A stretch of 64,000 nt of DNA, taken from a virus. The DNA lies in IMG/VR virus record IMGVR_UViG_3300024521_000001, positions 1 to 64,000 of that record; one strand, given 5' to 3'. Both the position numbers and the translations under genes were made by a program. The notes below the pieces were generated by a model that saw only the letters and a list, made by a program, of their open reading frames with translations, was not told the origin of the DNA and made no database searches. Shown here piece by piece: positions 28,194 through 37,500 of this stretch (its first letter is position 1; every line of letters starts with the position of its first letter).

Positions 28194-29315
28194 CTACTCC
28201 TCCTCTTTTGATGGTTTCTTTTTGAACTCGAACTCACTATGAGATCGGTTCTCGGATACTTCCTGGAGATCCTGCTCAAACTCAGGGTATCTCCGGAAGG
28301 TCTTTTTCAAGAGCTGTTTGCTTGGGGCCAGACCGTTGAGTGGATCCAGTCCGTACTGCTCGTTGAGTTTCATCAGCGCAGCCCTGTCGTACTTCCACTT
28401 CTCGACAAGATGGAAGTCCAGGACCTCCTCGGTCAGCTCGATCTTCGTGTCCTCTTTGGAGGCAAAGTGCTTGAGGGCTTGCATCATCTTGGCTGATCGT
28501 TTCCTCATCGTCAGGGCTGTCTCAGCCATGCTCGTGGCATCATCGTACTTCTGGACCTGGACGATAGCCTTGCTATCCAAACCAGCGGTAATCAAGGGAC
28601 ACTCCAGCTGGCAGTAGTTACATGTGCTGTGACCACCCATGGCCGGGAAGTGATTGTTCTCTATGGCCTCCAGCAAATTGCTTTCCCATCCCTCGATCTG
28701 TGGCTGCACGGCGAGATCCAGCTCGTCTTTGCTGAACTTACGGTCCCGGATCACCCCGAACCTCACGAAGTCCAGGTGGAAGTTGATCTCAGTCAGGTGC
28801 GGGAACACCTTGGAGAGCAACCAAGGGTAGTAAACGGTTTGGATGGTCTCCACGTCAAAGACAGCACGGTTCGTCTTGTAGTCGTAAATGTCAGCCACGT
28901 CTCCAAACATTTCTACACGATCTAGAGTGCCAGAGTAGGGGCTGTATTTGATGGGCGTGTCCGGTGGGACGGGCTTGAAGTCCCAATTCAGAAGGATGTT
29001 GAACTCCGTTGCATAGATCCGCTCCGGGTAGAAGATAGAGCGTTCGCACCAACGATTGATGAGACCCTGACAATCAGGGTAAGCCTTGGCAATCTCCTCG
29101 GCTTTCGCGTAGTGGGTGTACTGGCCTGTCTCTACAAGGTGGTCCACATATTCTTTAGCGGCCTTATGGAAGTGAGTCCCTCGAACGGAGGCTTCCGAGT
29201 CACCCTTGCGGATCCCTTTGATGTGATGTTGCTGGTAATGGTAAAGGCAGCGAGCGTCAGTGAGAGAGGATTGTCGGATTCGGACTGGAAGTTCTAGTTC
29301 AACTCGCTTCGGCAT
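28194..29315 (-). CDS. PD-(D/E)XK nuclease, RecB/Cas4-like
   Basis: 373 residues. Cys in DARCLYHY (about 23), GTHFHKA, Asp in SGTLDRVEM, and DIYDYKTNR giving the D-x(n)-D-x-K core at about 125-150. CNYCQLECP (about 235-242) with the early Cys fits a 4Fe-4S cluster as in AddB/Cas4. Likely an end-processing exonuclease for recombination. Starts next to the RDF-like gene. C-terminal third is helical and of unknown role. Confidence 0.8.
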   Translation of the reverse strand: MPKRVELELPVRIRQSSLTDARCLYHYQQHHIKGIRKGDSEASVRGTHFHKAAKEYVDHLVETGQYTHYAKAEEIAKAYPDCQGLINRWCERSIFYPERIYATEFNILLNWDFKPVPPDTPIKYSPYSGTLDRVEMFGDVADIYDYKTNRAVFDVETIQTVYYPWLLSKVFPHLTEINFHLDFVRFGVIRDRKFSKDELDLAVQPQIEGWESNLLEAIENNHFPAMGGHSTCNYCQLECPLITAGLDSKAIVQVQKYDDATSMAETALTMRKRSAKMMQALKHFASKEDTKIELTEEVLDFHLVEKWKYDRAALMKLNEQYGLDPLNGLAPSKQLLKKTFRRYPEFEQDLQEVSENRSHSEFEFKKKPSKEEE

Positions 29316-29324
29316 TGGAAGACC

Positions 29325-30659
29325 TCAAAAGGCCGTCCACTCGGAACCCTGGTCTTCATCATCATGCGGGGGGGGTTCTTCCGGAGGTTCTTCCGGGAGT
29401 TCTTCCTGCTTCGCCTCTTCCTTCTTTTCTTCCTCTTTGGGAGCCGCTTCCTTTTTAGCTGGCTTCAGCTTCTTGATCTGATCCGCTAGCTCCTTCATCA
29501 GCCAGTCAGGATTGGTGATTCCCTGCTCCATCCATTCGGTGACCTGTTTGACGGTGGGCTTCAGCTTTTTGACAGCCTTGAGGACATTGGCAAGGAACTT
29601 CGTTGCAGCTTCCAGGTCCCCGCCGTAGTGGTGCAGCAGCGCATCGTGCTTGGCCTTGGTCAGCTTCATCTTCTTGGACAGCTTGTCGAACTCGATAATG
29701 TCTTTGTGGTCAGCCTTAGCCTCTGCTGCTGGCTCGGCTTCCTCCGGGGCTTTCCCTTCCGGATAGAACTCAGGCTGTATGACCTTGGCATCCTCTTCTT
29801 CGGTGAGAGTCACAACGCCGGGAAGCTCCCTGCCTGATCCAAGGGCGTGCACCTTTCGTTCCTGCATGGCCAAGTGAGTCTCCAGCTGGAAGGACTGCGC
29901 TACCATTTCCTCCAGCATCTTCTCGTGATCCTCGGCGCGGAACTCAACGTGCGCAAAAAAAGCATTGGATGTTTTGGTCGCTCCCTTCGAGTCGCGGTAT
30001 CGCGCCTGCCCAGGTTTGAGGACAAGGCGTAGCTTCAACCCTGCCAAACGACCTCGCGTGAGCGTGTGGATTCGGTTCAGACCACTGAAGATCCTGCGGA
30101 TCGATTCATACGATGTGGTGTTGAACACGGAGACTGCACCCATGACTCTCTGCTCTGGAATCATGAACCGCAGCTGGCCGTGGGGCTTGCACATTTTCTT
30201 CTCTAACTCAGGGCAACCATCATCCCCGCAAGGCGTCCAGGGTGCGGACCGCTTGCCTTCGTATTCCTTCAGGAGTTTCGGCCGACCCTTGATCTCAGAG
30301 AGAACACGCTGCGCTTGCAGCCCGTCACCATGGCATTTCCGCTCTGAGGATCCCCACCATGCGTAGCTGGTCCCAAAGACCTGTTCGATATCGTCACTGA
30401 CAAACTGAATGTTGAAGGACCGGACGGGGATATTGTCCTCGGTTCCCTCTTCCGCGGCCTGTTTGGTTATCAAGAGCTGCTGCAGCTTCTCGTCAACGAT
30501 CCAATCTCCACTTGGGTCCTTGGTCTGGAAGCGGAAGTGATCCAGCTTCTTAGGATAGTTCCGTCCCTCTTCCGGAGGTTCACCGATCGAAACTTTGGTG
30601 ATAACGGTCAGCTTCTCGATGGCTTGCCCGTCACGAGTGTGGGTGAGTCCGATAATCAT
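29325..30659 (-). CDS. Recombination directionality factor-like (Gp3-like) protein
   Basis: 444 residues. KLDHFRFQTKDPSG, RSFNIQFVSDD, YAWWGSSERKCHGDGLQAQR, CGDDGCPELEKKMCKPHGQL and a later TSYESIRRIFSGLNRI belong to a family often labelled 'recombination directionality factor / Gp3-like'. The C-terminal third is Lys/Glu/Pro-rich with coiled coils. In phiC31 Gp3 turns the serine integrase to excision; no integrase is visible in this window, so a general DNA-metabolism role is as likely. Confidence 0.6.
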   Translation of the reverse strand: MIIGLTHTRDGQAIEKLTVITKVSIGEPPEEGRNYPKKLDHFRFQTKDPSGDWIVDEKLQQLLITKQAAEEGTEDNIPVRSFNIQFVSDDIEQVFGTSYAWWGSSERKCHGDGLQAQRVLSEIKGRPKLLKEYEGKRSAPWTPCGDDGCPELEKKMCKPHGQLRFMIPEQRVMGAVSVFNTTSYESIRRIFSGLNRIHTLTRGRLAGLKLRLVLKPGQARYRDSKGATKTSNAFFAHVEFRAEDHEKMLEEMVAQSFQLETHLAMQERKVHALGSGRELPGVVTLTEEEDAKVIQPEFYPEGKAPEEAEPAAEAKADHKDIIEFDKLSKKMKLTKAKHDALLHHYGGDLEAATKFLANVLKAVKKLKPTVKQVTEWMEQGITNPDWLMKELADQIKKLKPAKKEAAPKEEEKKEEAKQEELPEEPPEEPPPHDDEDQGSEWTAF

Positions 30660-30931
30660 TCTTTCTCTCCATTCAATGAATTGAGCGTTTTGACCAAATT
30701 CTTTTGCGTGGCTTTTGCCAGTTCGATTTTCTCCCGGAGAGCCAGACGATCAATGGCCTTGATCAGTTTCTTGATGGCACTAGAGTCCAGTTGCTTACCG
30801 CCCTGAGCACGGGCAAGAAGGTAGGAATAGTGCGTGGCATGAAGCCCCGCCTCCTTTGCCAATTCTCCCTTTTTGATTCTGAGTTCGACGCGAGCATTTT
30901 CGATTGCCTGGACAATCTCCATAGAGTTCAT
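30656..30931 (-). CDS. Helix-turn-helix regulator
   Basis: 91 residues. RIKKGELAKEAGLHATHYSYLL is a helix-turn-helix of the XRE/Cro type, followed by a helix ALREKIELAKATQKNL. GGAGG lies 6 nt before the ATG. An inverted repeat (30958-30981) ends 27 bp upstream of the start, as expected for autoregulation. Overlaps the RDF-like gene as ATGA, so it may control the whole recombination run. Confidence 0.7.
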   Translation of the reverse strand: MNSMEIVQAIENARVELRIKKGELAKEAGLHATHYSYLLARAQGGKQLDSSAIKKLIKAIDRLALREKIELAKATQKNLVKTLNSLNGEKE

Positions 30932-30957
30932 TGTGAACCTCCTAATTCTAATTCAAG

Positions 30958-30981
30958 AACTTTAACGTGGCAATTAAAGTT
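30958..30981. promoter_or_regulatory. Inverted repeat, likely operator of the HTH gene
   Basis: AACTTTAA-N8-TTAAAGTT, perfect 8-bp arms, between the stop of the upstream gene and the HTH start. Spacing of half sites (16 bp centre to centre) suits a dimeric HTH repressor. No second copy was found in the window. Confidence 0.5.
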
Positions 30982-31363
30982 ATTTAATATCCTTGAGTTC
31001 TAAAAGTTCCCACCGATCCTTAGCTTTCAACAACTCCCCTTCTTCCACAATCTCTCCATCATGAGTGAGCTGATAAAAGTATTGCACCTTTAGCCCACTC
31101 ACTTCCTTTGCTTTTTGGATCTTGGAAGGAACTGATTGTTGGAACGGCTTTACTTTCTCCAGCGGTGGTGGGGTTTCCTTCTCCGGAAATTGGGCGGCAA
31201 ACTCTTCCTTGGTACCCTCGAACGAGAACACTACGTCTGCTGGATCTGTCGCCAGGCCTACAGTGGAAGGCTTCTTCTTCGTGAGAGCCTTTGCTATAAG
31301 AGCAGCCTCGAATTGATCGTCGGTGACGTTGATAAAAGCGTCAGTTGTGTTGACGTTCTTCAC
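30980..31363 (-). CDS. Hypothetical protein
   Basis: 127 residues. Helical N-terminus (DDQFEAALIAKALTKKKP), an acidic/Pro-rich middle and a beta-type C-terminus (KVQYFYQLTHDGEIVEEG). No family recognised. Coupled to the KTSC gene by ATGA. Stop lies within the operator-like inverted repeat. Confidence 0.55.
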   Translation of the reverse strand: MKNVNTTDAFINVTDDQFEAALIAKALTKKKPSTVGLATDPADVVFSFEGTKEEFAAQFPEKETPPPLEKVKPFQQSVPSKIQKAKEVSGLKVQYFYQLTHDGEIVEEGELLKAKDRWELLELKDIK

Positions 31364-31623
31364 AGCTTTTCGCAGGGACAGACTTGCTTGATTACTTTGT
31401 GGAGATAATTTCCTTTGGAGGGGGAATCCATGAAGGCTGTAAAGACGACTGAGTCCACATTGGAATATCGGTAACGCGATCCATTATTAAACTCGATGAA
31501 CATCACTTGGTTTTCATCATCATATTCCGCATTGAGGATATGGCCGGAGGCAATAGGGATCTTCTTTAGAACCTTCTCTGGGGTCTGGGGGATTCCCTGC
31601 GGGGTCTCTTCTTCGTCAGCCAT
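31360..31623 (-). CDS. KTSC-domain protein
   Basis: 87 residues. GHILNAEYDDENQVMFIEFN, then GSRYRYSNVDSVVF and SPSKGNYLHKVIK match the KTSC fold (small beta-barrel-like, often next to nucleic-acid enzymes). Function unknown. No Shine-Dalgarno and an AT-rich leader before the ATG, so it may be poorly translated or start a new unit. Confidence 0.7.
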   Translation of the reverse strand: MADEEETPQGIPQTPEKVLKKIPIASGHILNAEYDDENQVMFIEFNNGSRYRYSNVDSVVFTAFMDSPSKGNYLHKVIKQVCPCEKL

Positions 31624-31649
31624 TGAAATAATTTAACACCGAAGGCGGG

Positions 31650-32546
31650 CTACCTCAAGATGATTCGTATCAACCTCTGTGCACCGATGCCAGCTGCAAC
31701 CAGGGCTCCGTCCCTCCCACCAATGGCTACGGCCGTGGCAGCGAGACCCCCTTCGATGGCAAGATCCTTGGCGCCACCCCAAATCAGACGCTTCTTGTAG
31801 TTGGCAATCTGTTCTTCCTGGAGGGTGTTCTTGACCCCTCTGGCATCGGCCAGCTCGTTGGTGATCGTCAGGGATTCGACCAGGGCAAGGCGGGTCAGCT
31901 CATGCTGGTCGACCTCTCGTAGAGCTGACGCAAGGGAAGCGTCCAGGCCCTCGTTGATCACGATCAGGCCAGCGTTCTCCTCATTCAGATTGGTGAGCAT
32001 GAAACGATTGAGCTCAACCTCCTGCAGGGCCTCCTGGACGCTCTCGGCGGCTTCCCGATCCAGAACGTGATCGACCCCGAACAGCTTGACAGAGATTTGG
32101 TCGCGGTGAGGAAAAAGTGCCAGCAGCCTGTCCCGATTGGCAAGGGCCAGATCGGTATCATCTGTGGTGTCAATGGCAGCTATAGACTCAACCGATTCGA
32201 CAACGGCTTCGTCCCGGGCGGTGCGGAGCCGACGGTTCTCTTGCTCAGCCTGGATGCGCCTGGTCCTCTCCTGAGCCCGGAACTGAGCCTCTCGGTCCTT
32301 GGCTATGGCAAGGGCTTCGTTCTCGGCCAGAAGGTTGGCATCGTCGCGCTTCTTTTGGTCAATGATCTCCTCGATCTTCTCGGTCCAGAGGTCAATCTCT
32401 GCCTGTTTCTCACGGATAGCCCGGCCAGCCCCGGCACTCTGCCAAGCTGTCCAGACCACAAAGATGCCAGCAATGATGATGATCCAGACAAAGATGGGCC
32501 ACTCGCGGGGGGATCTGACGATGGGCATCCGGACTTCGTTTGTCAT
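31650..32546 (-). CDS. Membrane-anchored coiled-coil protein (spanin-like or lysis accessory)
   Basis: 298 residues. One membrane helix (about 17-36, WPIFVWIIIIAGIFVVWTAW), a long coiled coil (about 45-110 and later), and a Gly/Ala-rich hydrophobic end (about 265-290). The N-in, coiled-coil layout resembles an inner-membrane spanin but is longer than usual. ATGA-coupled to the Tat-like gene. An 18-bp palindrome lies 1 bp before its ATG. Confidence 0.5.
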   Translation of the reverse strand: MTNEVRMPIVRSPREWPIFVWIIIIAGIFVVWTAWQSAGAGRAIREKQAEIDLWTEKIEEIIDQKKRDDANLLAENEALAIAKDREAQFRAQERTRRIQAEQENRRLRTARDEAVVESVESIAAIDTTDDTDLALANRDRLLALFPHRDQISVKLFGVDHVLDREAAESVQEALQEVELNRFMLTNLNEENAGLIVINEGLDASLASALREVDQHELTRLALVESLTITNELADARGVKNTLQEEQIANYKKRLIWGGAKDLAIEGGLAATAVAIGGRDGALVAAGIGAQRLIRIILR

Positions 32547-32869
32547 AGTACAGGCGTCTGTACTCGATCAAGTTGCCATTGCCATTTGGTTTCGTCCAGT
32601 TCTTCGTTCCATTGCTTGAGCGTCCACCCTCGCGTGTCTAGAGACTTGGCCGTGGCAAGGCATTTATCAGCCATTGTTTCAACCAAACTACGGTGTGGCG
32701 ACCACAAGTTGGGTAATCGCTCTCTGTAGTATTGAGGGTTGGCTGTAAAAACCGTCGATCCATCTGATCCCCCGAGAGGAACGGCGCGAACCAAGTAGAT
32801 CTGTTTGAACGAGGCCAACAGAGCCAGAGGGCTGACAGTAAAGAGTTTAAGTAGTGTTCTTCTCAGCAT
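32543..32869 (-). CDS. Small protein with twin-Arg signal-like N-terminus
   Basis: 108 residues starting MLRRTLLKLFTVSPLALLAS: twin Arg and a hydrophobic core, Tat-like or Sec-like. Mature part Trp-rich and helical (WTLKQWNEELDETKWQWQL). Function unknown. It lies inside the lysis module. Its last codons contain the 18-bp palindrome at 32547. Confidence 0.55.
   Translation of the reverse strand: MLRRTLLKLFTVSPLALLASFKQIYLVRAVPLGGSDGSTVFTANPQYYRERLPNLWSPHRSLVETMADKCLATAKSLDTRGWTLKQWNEELDETKWQWQLDRVQTPVL
32547..32564. promoter_or_regulatory. 18-bp palindrome, copy 2
   Basis: AGTACAGGCGTCTGTACT, one mismatch from full symmetry. Same site as at 7291 and 48568. It lies at the end of one gene and 1 bp before the ATG of the next (32546). 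Confidence 0.55.
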
Positions 32870-32872
32870 TTC

Positions 32873-33109
32873 CTACGGCACTGGCGGGTCGGGTTCACTG
32901 TGGTCAACGGGCCTTCGTCGCCGGGGACCATGCCCGTTGCTGACCCAATCCGCTGCGACCTTGGCTCCAGCATACAAGCCGAGGACCGCGATCACAACCG
33001 TCACCCAGGAGCTTTCCCCGATGTAGTCCATGACCAGGAACACTGAGGCTGTGGCAAAGACCAACAAGCTCAAGGCCAGCTTGGTCCTGCTTCGGGCGAA
33101 CCCTCTCAT
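32873..33109 (-). CDS. Holin-like membrane protein
   Basis: 78 residues. Two membrane helices (about 11-28 and 36-54: ALSLLVFATASVFLVMDYIG and VTVVIAVLGLYAGAKVAAD) with a short turn, then a basic/Pro tail. Size, topology and place next to the endolysin fit a class II holin. ATGA overlap with the endolysin stop. Confidence 0.65.
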   Translation of the reverse strand: MRGFARSRTKLALSLLVFATASVFLVMDYIGESSWVTVVIAVLGLYAGAKVAADWVSNGHGPRRRRPVDHSEPDPPVP

Positions 33110-33732
33110 GGCTCCTTGGTCCCATAGCGTAGGGCTTCCTCGACACTCGGCCGCTGCACCTTGGGGCTGGAGAAGCTGCTGATCAGAAGGATCTCTCGCT
33201 TGCTCTGTCGCTTGGAGGCTGCAACGTGGACCCAGGCCGGCTGACCGAAGTCTGGGCCGAACTCGTGAATGAGCTGGTCGATATCGAATCCTTCCAAGCG
33301 CAGACAGATCACGGCAAAGAGGTAGAAGTTCGCGTTGACTCCGTGACGGACCTCAAAGCCCGTCTTCTCCCGGATCTGCTCCTCGATCCTCCAACGGATC
33401 AGGGCGGTATCTGGATCACTGAGGAAGTTCCGGGACACCCCCAGGTCCCCGGCCTCACCGATAAGGTGCTGCGAAGATGGAGTGCTGCCTACGGCCTCGT
33501 TGACTCCCGGACCTCGGTAGCCACTGGACACCCTGATCGGATAGGAGAGGGCGTTGCGTATAGGCTGGATGGCTGTCTCAACCAGGTACTCCAGGCTCTC
33601 CACGACCTTGTCGGGGGGATTGAACTGCTCCTCCATCCACTCATCGTTACGCTCTGCCGTTTGAGATCGGAGGAACTCATGCAGCGTGAAGTGAGAAGAG
33701 AGGTTGCGGTTACCAATCACTCGAGTTCGCAC
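33106..33732 (-). CDS. M15-family peptidase endolysin
   Basis: 208 residues. Domain at about 17-180: FTLHEFLRS, SSGYRGPGVNEAVG, SQHLIGEAGDLGV with a later WVHVAAS: the His, Asp and His of a zinc L,D- or D-Ala-D-Ala carboxypeptidase of the M15 (VanY/peptidase M15_3) type. It cuts the peptide stems of peptidoglycan for host lysis. No separate cell-wall binding domain. Next to the holin-like and lipoprotein genes. Confidence 0.8.
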   Translation of the reverse strand: MRTRVIGNRNLSSHFTLHEFLRSQTAERNDEWMEEQFNPPDKVVESLEYLVETAIQPIRNALSYPIRVSSGYRGPGVNEAVGSTPSSQHLIGEAGDLGVSRNFLSDPDTALIRWRIEEQIREKTGFEVRHGVNANFYLFAVICLRLEGFDIDQLIHEFGPDFGQPAWVHVAASKRQSKREILLISSFSSPKVQRPSVEEALRYGTKEP

Positions 33733-33956
33733 TGACTGAGGATATCTTCGCTGTCCTCGTCTACCTCAGCCGTTCCGTTGTAGGTCCAGGTCGTAGGGGC
33801 CGGGTCCAATTCCTCGGGACACCATACTACCGAGCCGCCGTCCTCAGACGTATAGACGTGGACGGTGACCAGTACTGCCGGGGCAGCTGGCCCTCCATTA
33901 CAGCCCGAAAAACCCATTAGGACAGTCACTAAAATTAGCTTGTTGACTAAATTCAT
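33717..33956 (-). CDS. Lipoprotein (possible o-spanin)
   Basis: 79 residues. Signal peptide with a lipobox-like FSGC (Cys at about 19) after a hydrophobic core LILVTVLMG. Short, acidic mature part with two more Cys. In a lysis module this could be the outer-membrane spanin of a Gram-negative phage; but the lipobox is not ideal (Phe at -3). Overlaps the endolysin start by 16 bp. Confidence 0.55.
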   Translation of the reverse strand: MNLVNKLILVTVLMGFSGCNGGPAAPAVLVTVHVYTSEDGGSVVWCPEELDPAPTTWTYNGTAEVDEDSEDILSQCELE

Positions 33957-33965
33957 GATCCCTCC

Positions 33966-34514
33966 TTAGTCGTCGTCTTTTTTGGTCTCAACATGAACCG
34001 GCTCCAAGGCCACGTCGATCTCGCTGCCTGAAGCCTCCAGTGCCTCGCCAGCCCTTTTACTCAGGCGCATCAAGATATCGGGGTCATCCCGGAAGGAACG
34101 CTCCTCGATCTTGACCTTTACTCGCACGTCACCAGGATCGGTGTAATTGGTGATCCAGACTTCCTGGCCTGGACGGAATCTCAAGGCTTGCGACTTGGTA
34201 TTGATGGCCGCGCTCAGCTCGTCACCTGTGGTCCGGACCTGGGCGATCCCGGTCAGCATCTTGAGGTAGGTCAGGTCTTGCTGGATCTGCTGGAGCTGCC
34301 TCTCCTCCTCGACATTGTGAGCGTTCATGGCTGTCGTCATTGTGGCGATCTGGGCAGCGTTATCCTTTGACCTGCCCACAGCTCCCCAAATGTCACTACC
34401 CCAGGCGAAGGCTGCACCCCCGCTGCCGCTGCCGACAAGCAGCCAAATGATAACTCTCAAGCTCATGTTTTCCACGACCTTGGTTTTGAAGCTTTTGTGG
34501 TTAATGTCATTCAT
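33966..34514 (-). CDS. Membrane-anchored helical protein
   Basis: 182 residues. One membrane segment (about 19-37, LRVIIWLLVGSGSGGAAFAW), then a coiled coil (about 66-90) and a beta-rich domain (VWITNYTDPGDVRVKVKIEE). Candidate i-spanin partner of the lipoprotein, not certain. Last gene before the giant polyvalent protein in map order; the ATG has GGAGG about 5 nt upstream inside that protein's end. Confidence 0.5.
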   Translation of the reverse strand: MNDINHKSFKTKVVENMSLRVIIWLLVGSGSGGAAFAWGSDIWGAVGRSKDNAAQIATMTTAMNAHNVEEERQLQQIQQDLTYLKMLTGIAQVRTTGDELSAAINTKSQALRFRPGQEVWITNYTDPGDVRVKVKIEERSFRDDPDILMRLSKRAGEALEASGSEIDVALEPVHVETKKDDD

Positions 34515-34532
34515 ACAAACCTCCTTCTTCGG

Positions 34533-37500
34533 CTAGGGGGTTGGTGGTAGTTCGGTCGGGACTTCCGGTGTGACCGGAATATTTTCCGGAGTTACCGGAA
34601 TTGGTTCCATCTGCATCCTCGCTCCGGAACGAGTGGCTTTGAATCTGGATTGATTTCTCTCCCAATACAGTTGGTTGAGTTGGGTGTTTATCTCCTCCAG
34701 GTTTTTTACGCCTGGCATAGCTCTTGCAGCTTCGAGAAGACTTATTTTCATCCTTAAACTGTCCAGCCTTTGGGCAATGTTTTTTATGTCCATTGAGGGG
34801 CCAGGCTGCTCTTGAATGACTTTCAATTTGGACCAAAAAGCCGCTGGATCTTCATCTACGAGTTGAGCTTCGATGGCAGCATCCGTCGCTGCTTCGTATT
34901 TGTCGCCCAATTCCATGTTCACTCGACCCGCTGCATACGCCAGCATCTCATCTGGGTTCGGCGCGATACCTTTTTTGTCCACAGCGTCCCGAGCAATGTG
35001 CCTCTTTGCGACATTGAAATCCGAGACTTTCTGTTTCTGTTTCACAGGATCCAAAGCTCGCTGCACATGGTTAATCATGATTATGGTGTCGTGGGCGTCC
35101 TCCAACACTTGTCTGTAGTGCCGCTGATTGGTTGTTTCCGACTCCCCTTTATTCTTTTGGCCGTTGAATCGCCGTTGTTCCCGCGACAAATCCTCGTAGA
35201 AAGTGTCAACAGCCAAAGATCGTCTTCCCTCACGCCCACCTGGACGCACTAGCGAACTGAGTATGGGTACTCCTTCGAGCTCCTTAAGGGAAATCCTTCG
35301 ACTTGGAACACCTAGACCTAGAGTGTCTAAAATGTCAGGACCAAGCCCTCCAAAGAAACCTCTAATCGCATGGTCTATCCTTCTCGGGGAAGCCTGATTG
35401 GGAAACATATCACCAAGCATTCCAGCGAGTTTTGAGGTATAAGGTCCACGTTGGTCGCCGGGGGGATCGTTCAACTCACCGATGGGAACGATTGGGGAGT
35501 TTGTGAAAAACCGCTCGTTCGCAAATTGCTCCAGGACTACGTCCGGAATGACCGGGAGTGCCGCAGGATTTACTTGTTCCGACCATTGACCGAAGACTTC
35601 TATAATAGCTTCAGGATCTTGCCGATACATAGCGTCCCAGATTGCCTCCGGAACCGCAGTAAAGATAGTTCCCCATTCAAAGCCTCGTGGAATTTGCCAG
35701 ATGTGTTTGCCATCGTCGATGTTCCAGTAGGTGAATCGCTCCCAATAGGGCATGTCCGTGTACCACTCTTCGTCCTTGTTCAACCACCAAAGCGCAAGGG
35801 TGAGACTGGTCAAGCCCATCACTCCTCGAATGACCGTCCTTTTCGGCTTGCTCTTGAACGTCCTGAGTGTGAGGCGAGTACCTTGAATCTGTGCATTGAA
35901 GAACGGAACGGCCTGGTTGACTGCCTGGCCGACGCTTCCTCCTGCGGAGAAATCAACGGTGACCCGCTTTGTATCCAAGAGCAGCTGCAAGGATTGGGCG
36001 AAGGACATGGGTTGCCCTGGCTTCCAGCCCATTTCTTTTGCCCGAAGTTTCAGTTCGGCTGTTCTTGTGGCTGACTCTGGGATCTGCATGATCTCTCGTA
36101 AGTGATCAATAGGGTTCGTGACGACCTTCATAACCCGTCCTCGGAATAATCTCTTAGCGGCTCTCCTGGTAAATCGAATGTCTATACCAAGAGGCTGAGA
36201 GACTTCCGCTCCAAGCCGACGCATCAGATCGTAATGTTCTGATTGTTTTCCATGCCTAATAATGTCCTGCATCTGGAAGGTCCAGGCAGCGGCCAGCTCT
36301 GCTGGATTGGCATTACTCGCTGTCTGCATGAAAAAGGTCTGAAGATCTCGGGCGGGATTCCGTACCCAGGCAAAGGAAGCCCGTAATCCAGTCGTTCCAA
36401 GACGGAACAATCTCGCCGGTTTACCGAGGACAATATCCCATCCTTTAGGAAGGCGGTAAACATCCAACCCCGACAAGGACGCGTACAGTTCCGGATCAAT
36501 CTGAAACCATCTTACGACTCCGTTTTCCACAAGCGGAATGATCGGGTCCATCCCTTTCGGGTGTTGAGCGGGGATGAAAAAAGTCAGGATCGAATCCAGG
36601 GTTTCTTCGGGGGATTCTAGTTTCTGGAATCCCTCAGCCTTGAGCAGAACATCTTCTGCTGTTTCACCGATTTCGATTCCCTTTTGTTTCAGAACACCAA
36701 GAACCTGTGCCGTACTTATGGTGACTGGAACAACCCCACGATCGACTTCCTCGATCATATGGCCCATTCCTTCGATGTGTCTCAACTTCAGGATTTGATC
36801 AATGATAATTCGTTGATGGGTTTTAAGGATGATATTTGTAGCATTCTCTATCATCACTTCAAAGGGATCTCTGATTCTGCGCCCGGAACCTCTCATTCTG
36901 TTGGTGATGCTTCCGGTCGACCATCCCCCGCGAAGTCTCCTGACGTAGCCAGAGTCTATATCGTCCAACACGCGGGCCAAGGGGATGTAGTCTTGGCTTC
37001 CCTCTATGATTTTATCGAGGGCTTGCTGTGTGATTAAACCACCTTGAACAGCGTAATTGAGTACCCCCCGATTCCACTCATAGACCTTCTGGGCAGCTCT
37101 CTGAAATTCCGGAGTCTCAAAATGTTCTACAAGAAATTCAGCATCGTTTTTCGAGATTCCAGGGTTCTTATTCTCCTTCCATCTTTCTATGGCACGCCTA
37201 CCCCAGAGATAAAGAGTAAATTCTTCTCTCTGATCTTTCACCAAGGCTCCAGCATCTTCCAGACTCGGCCCAACAGGAACGCCAGCGATATTGATCATAT
37301 GATCTTCAACCATGTAGGCCGCTCTTGCAGTATGGGTGTGGCGAAGGGCATGAAATGTCAACTCTGGATTTTCCTCAATCGCTATCCCTGATCCTTTCAG
37401 GGTTGTAGCAATGCTGGTCAAATGCTCATATGCGGATCCGGCCTCGACCCATTTTTGATAGGAGAACAGATCCAGGATTGAAAGAAGTCTCTGCTTGACG

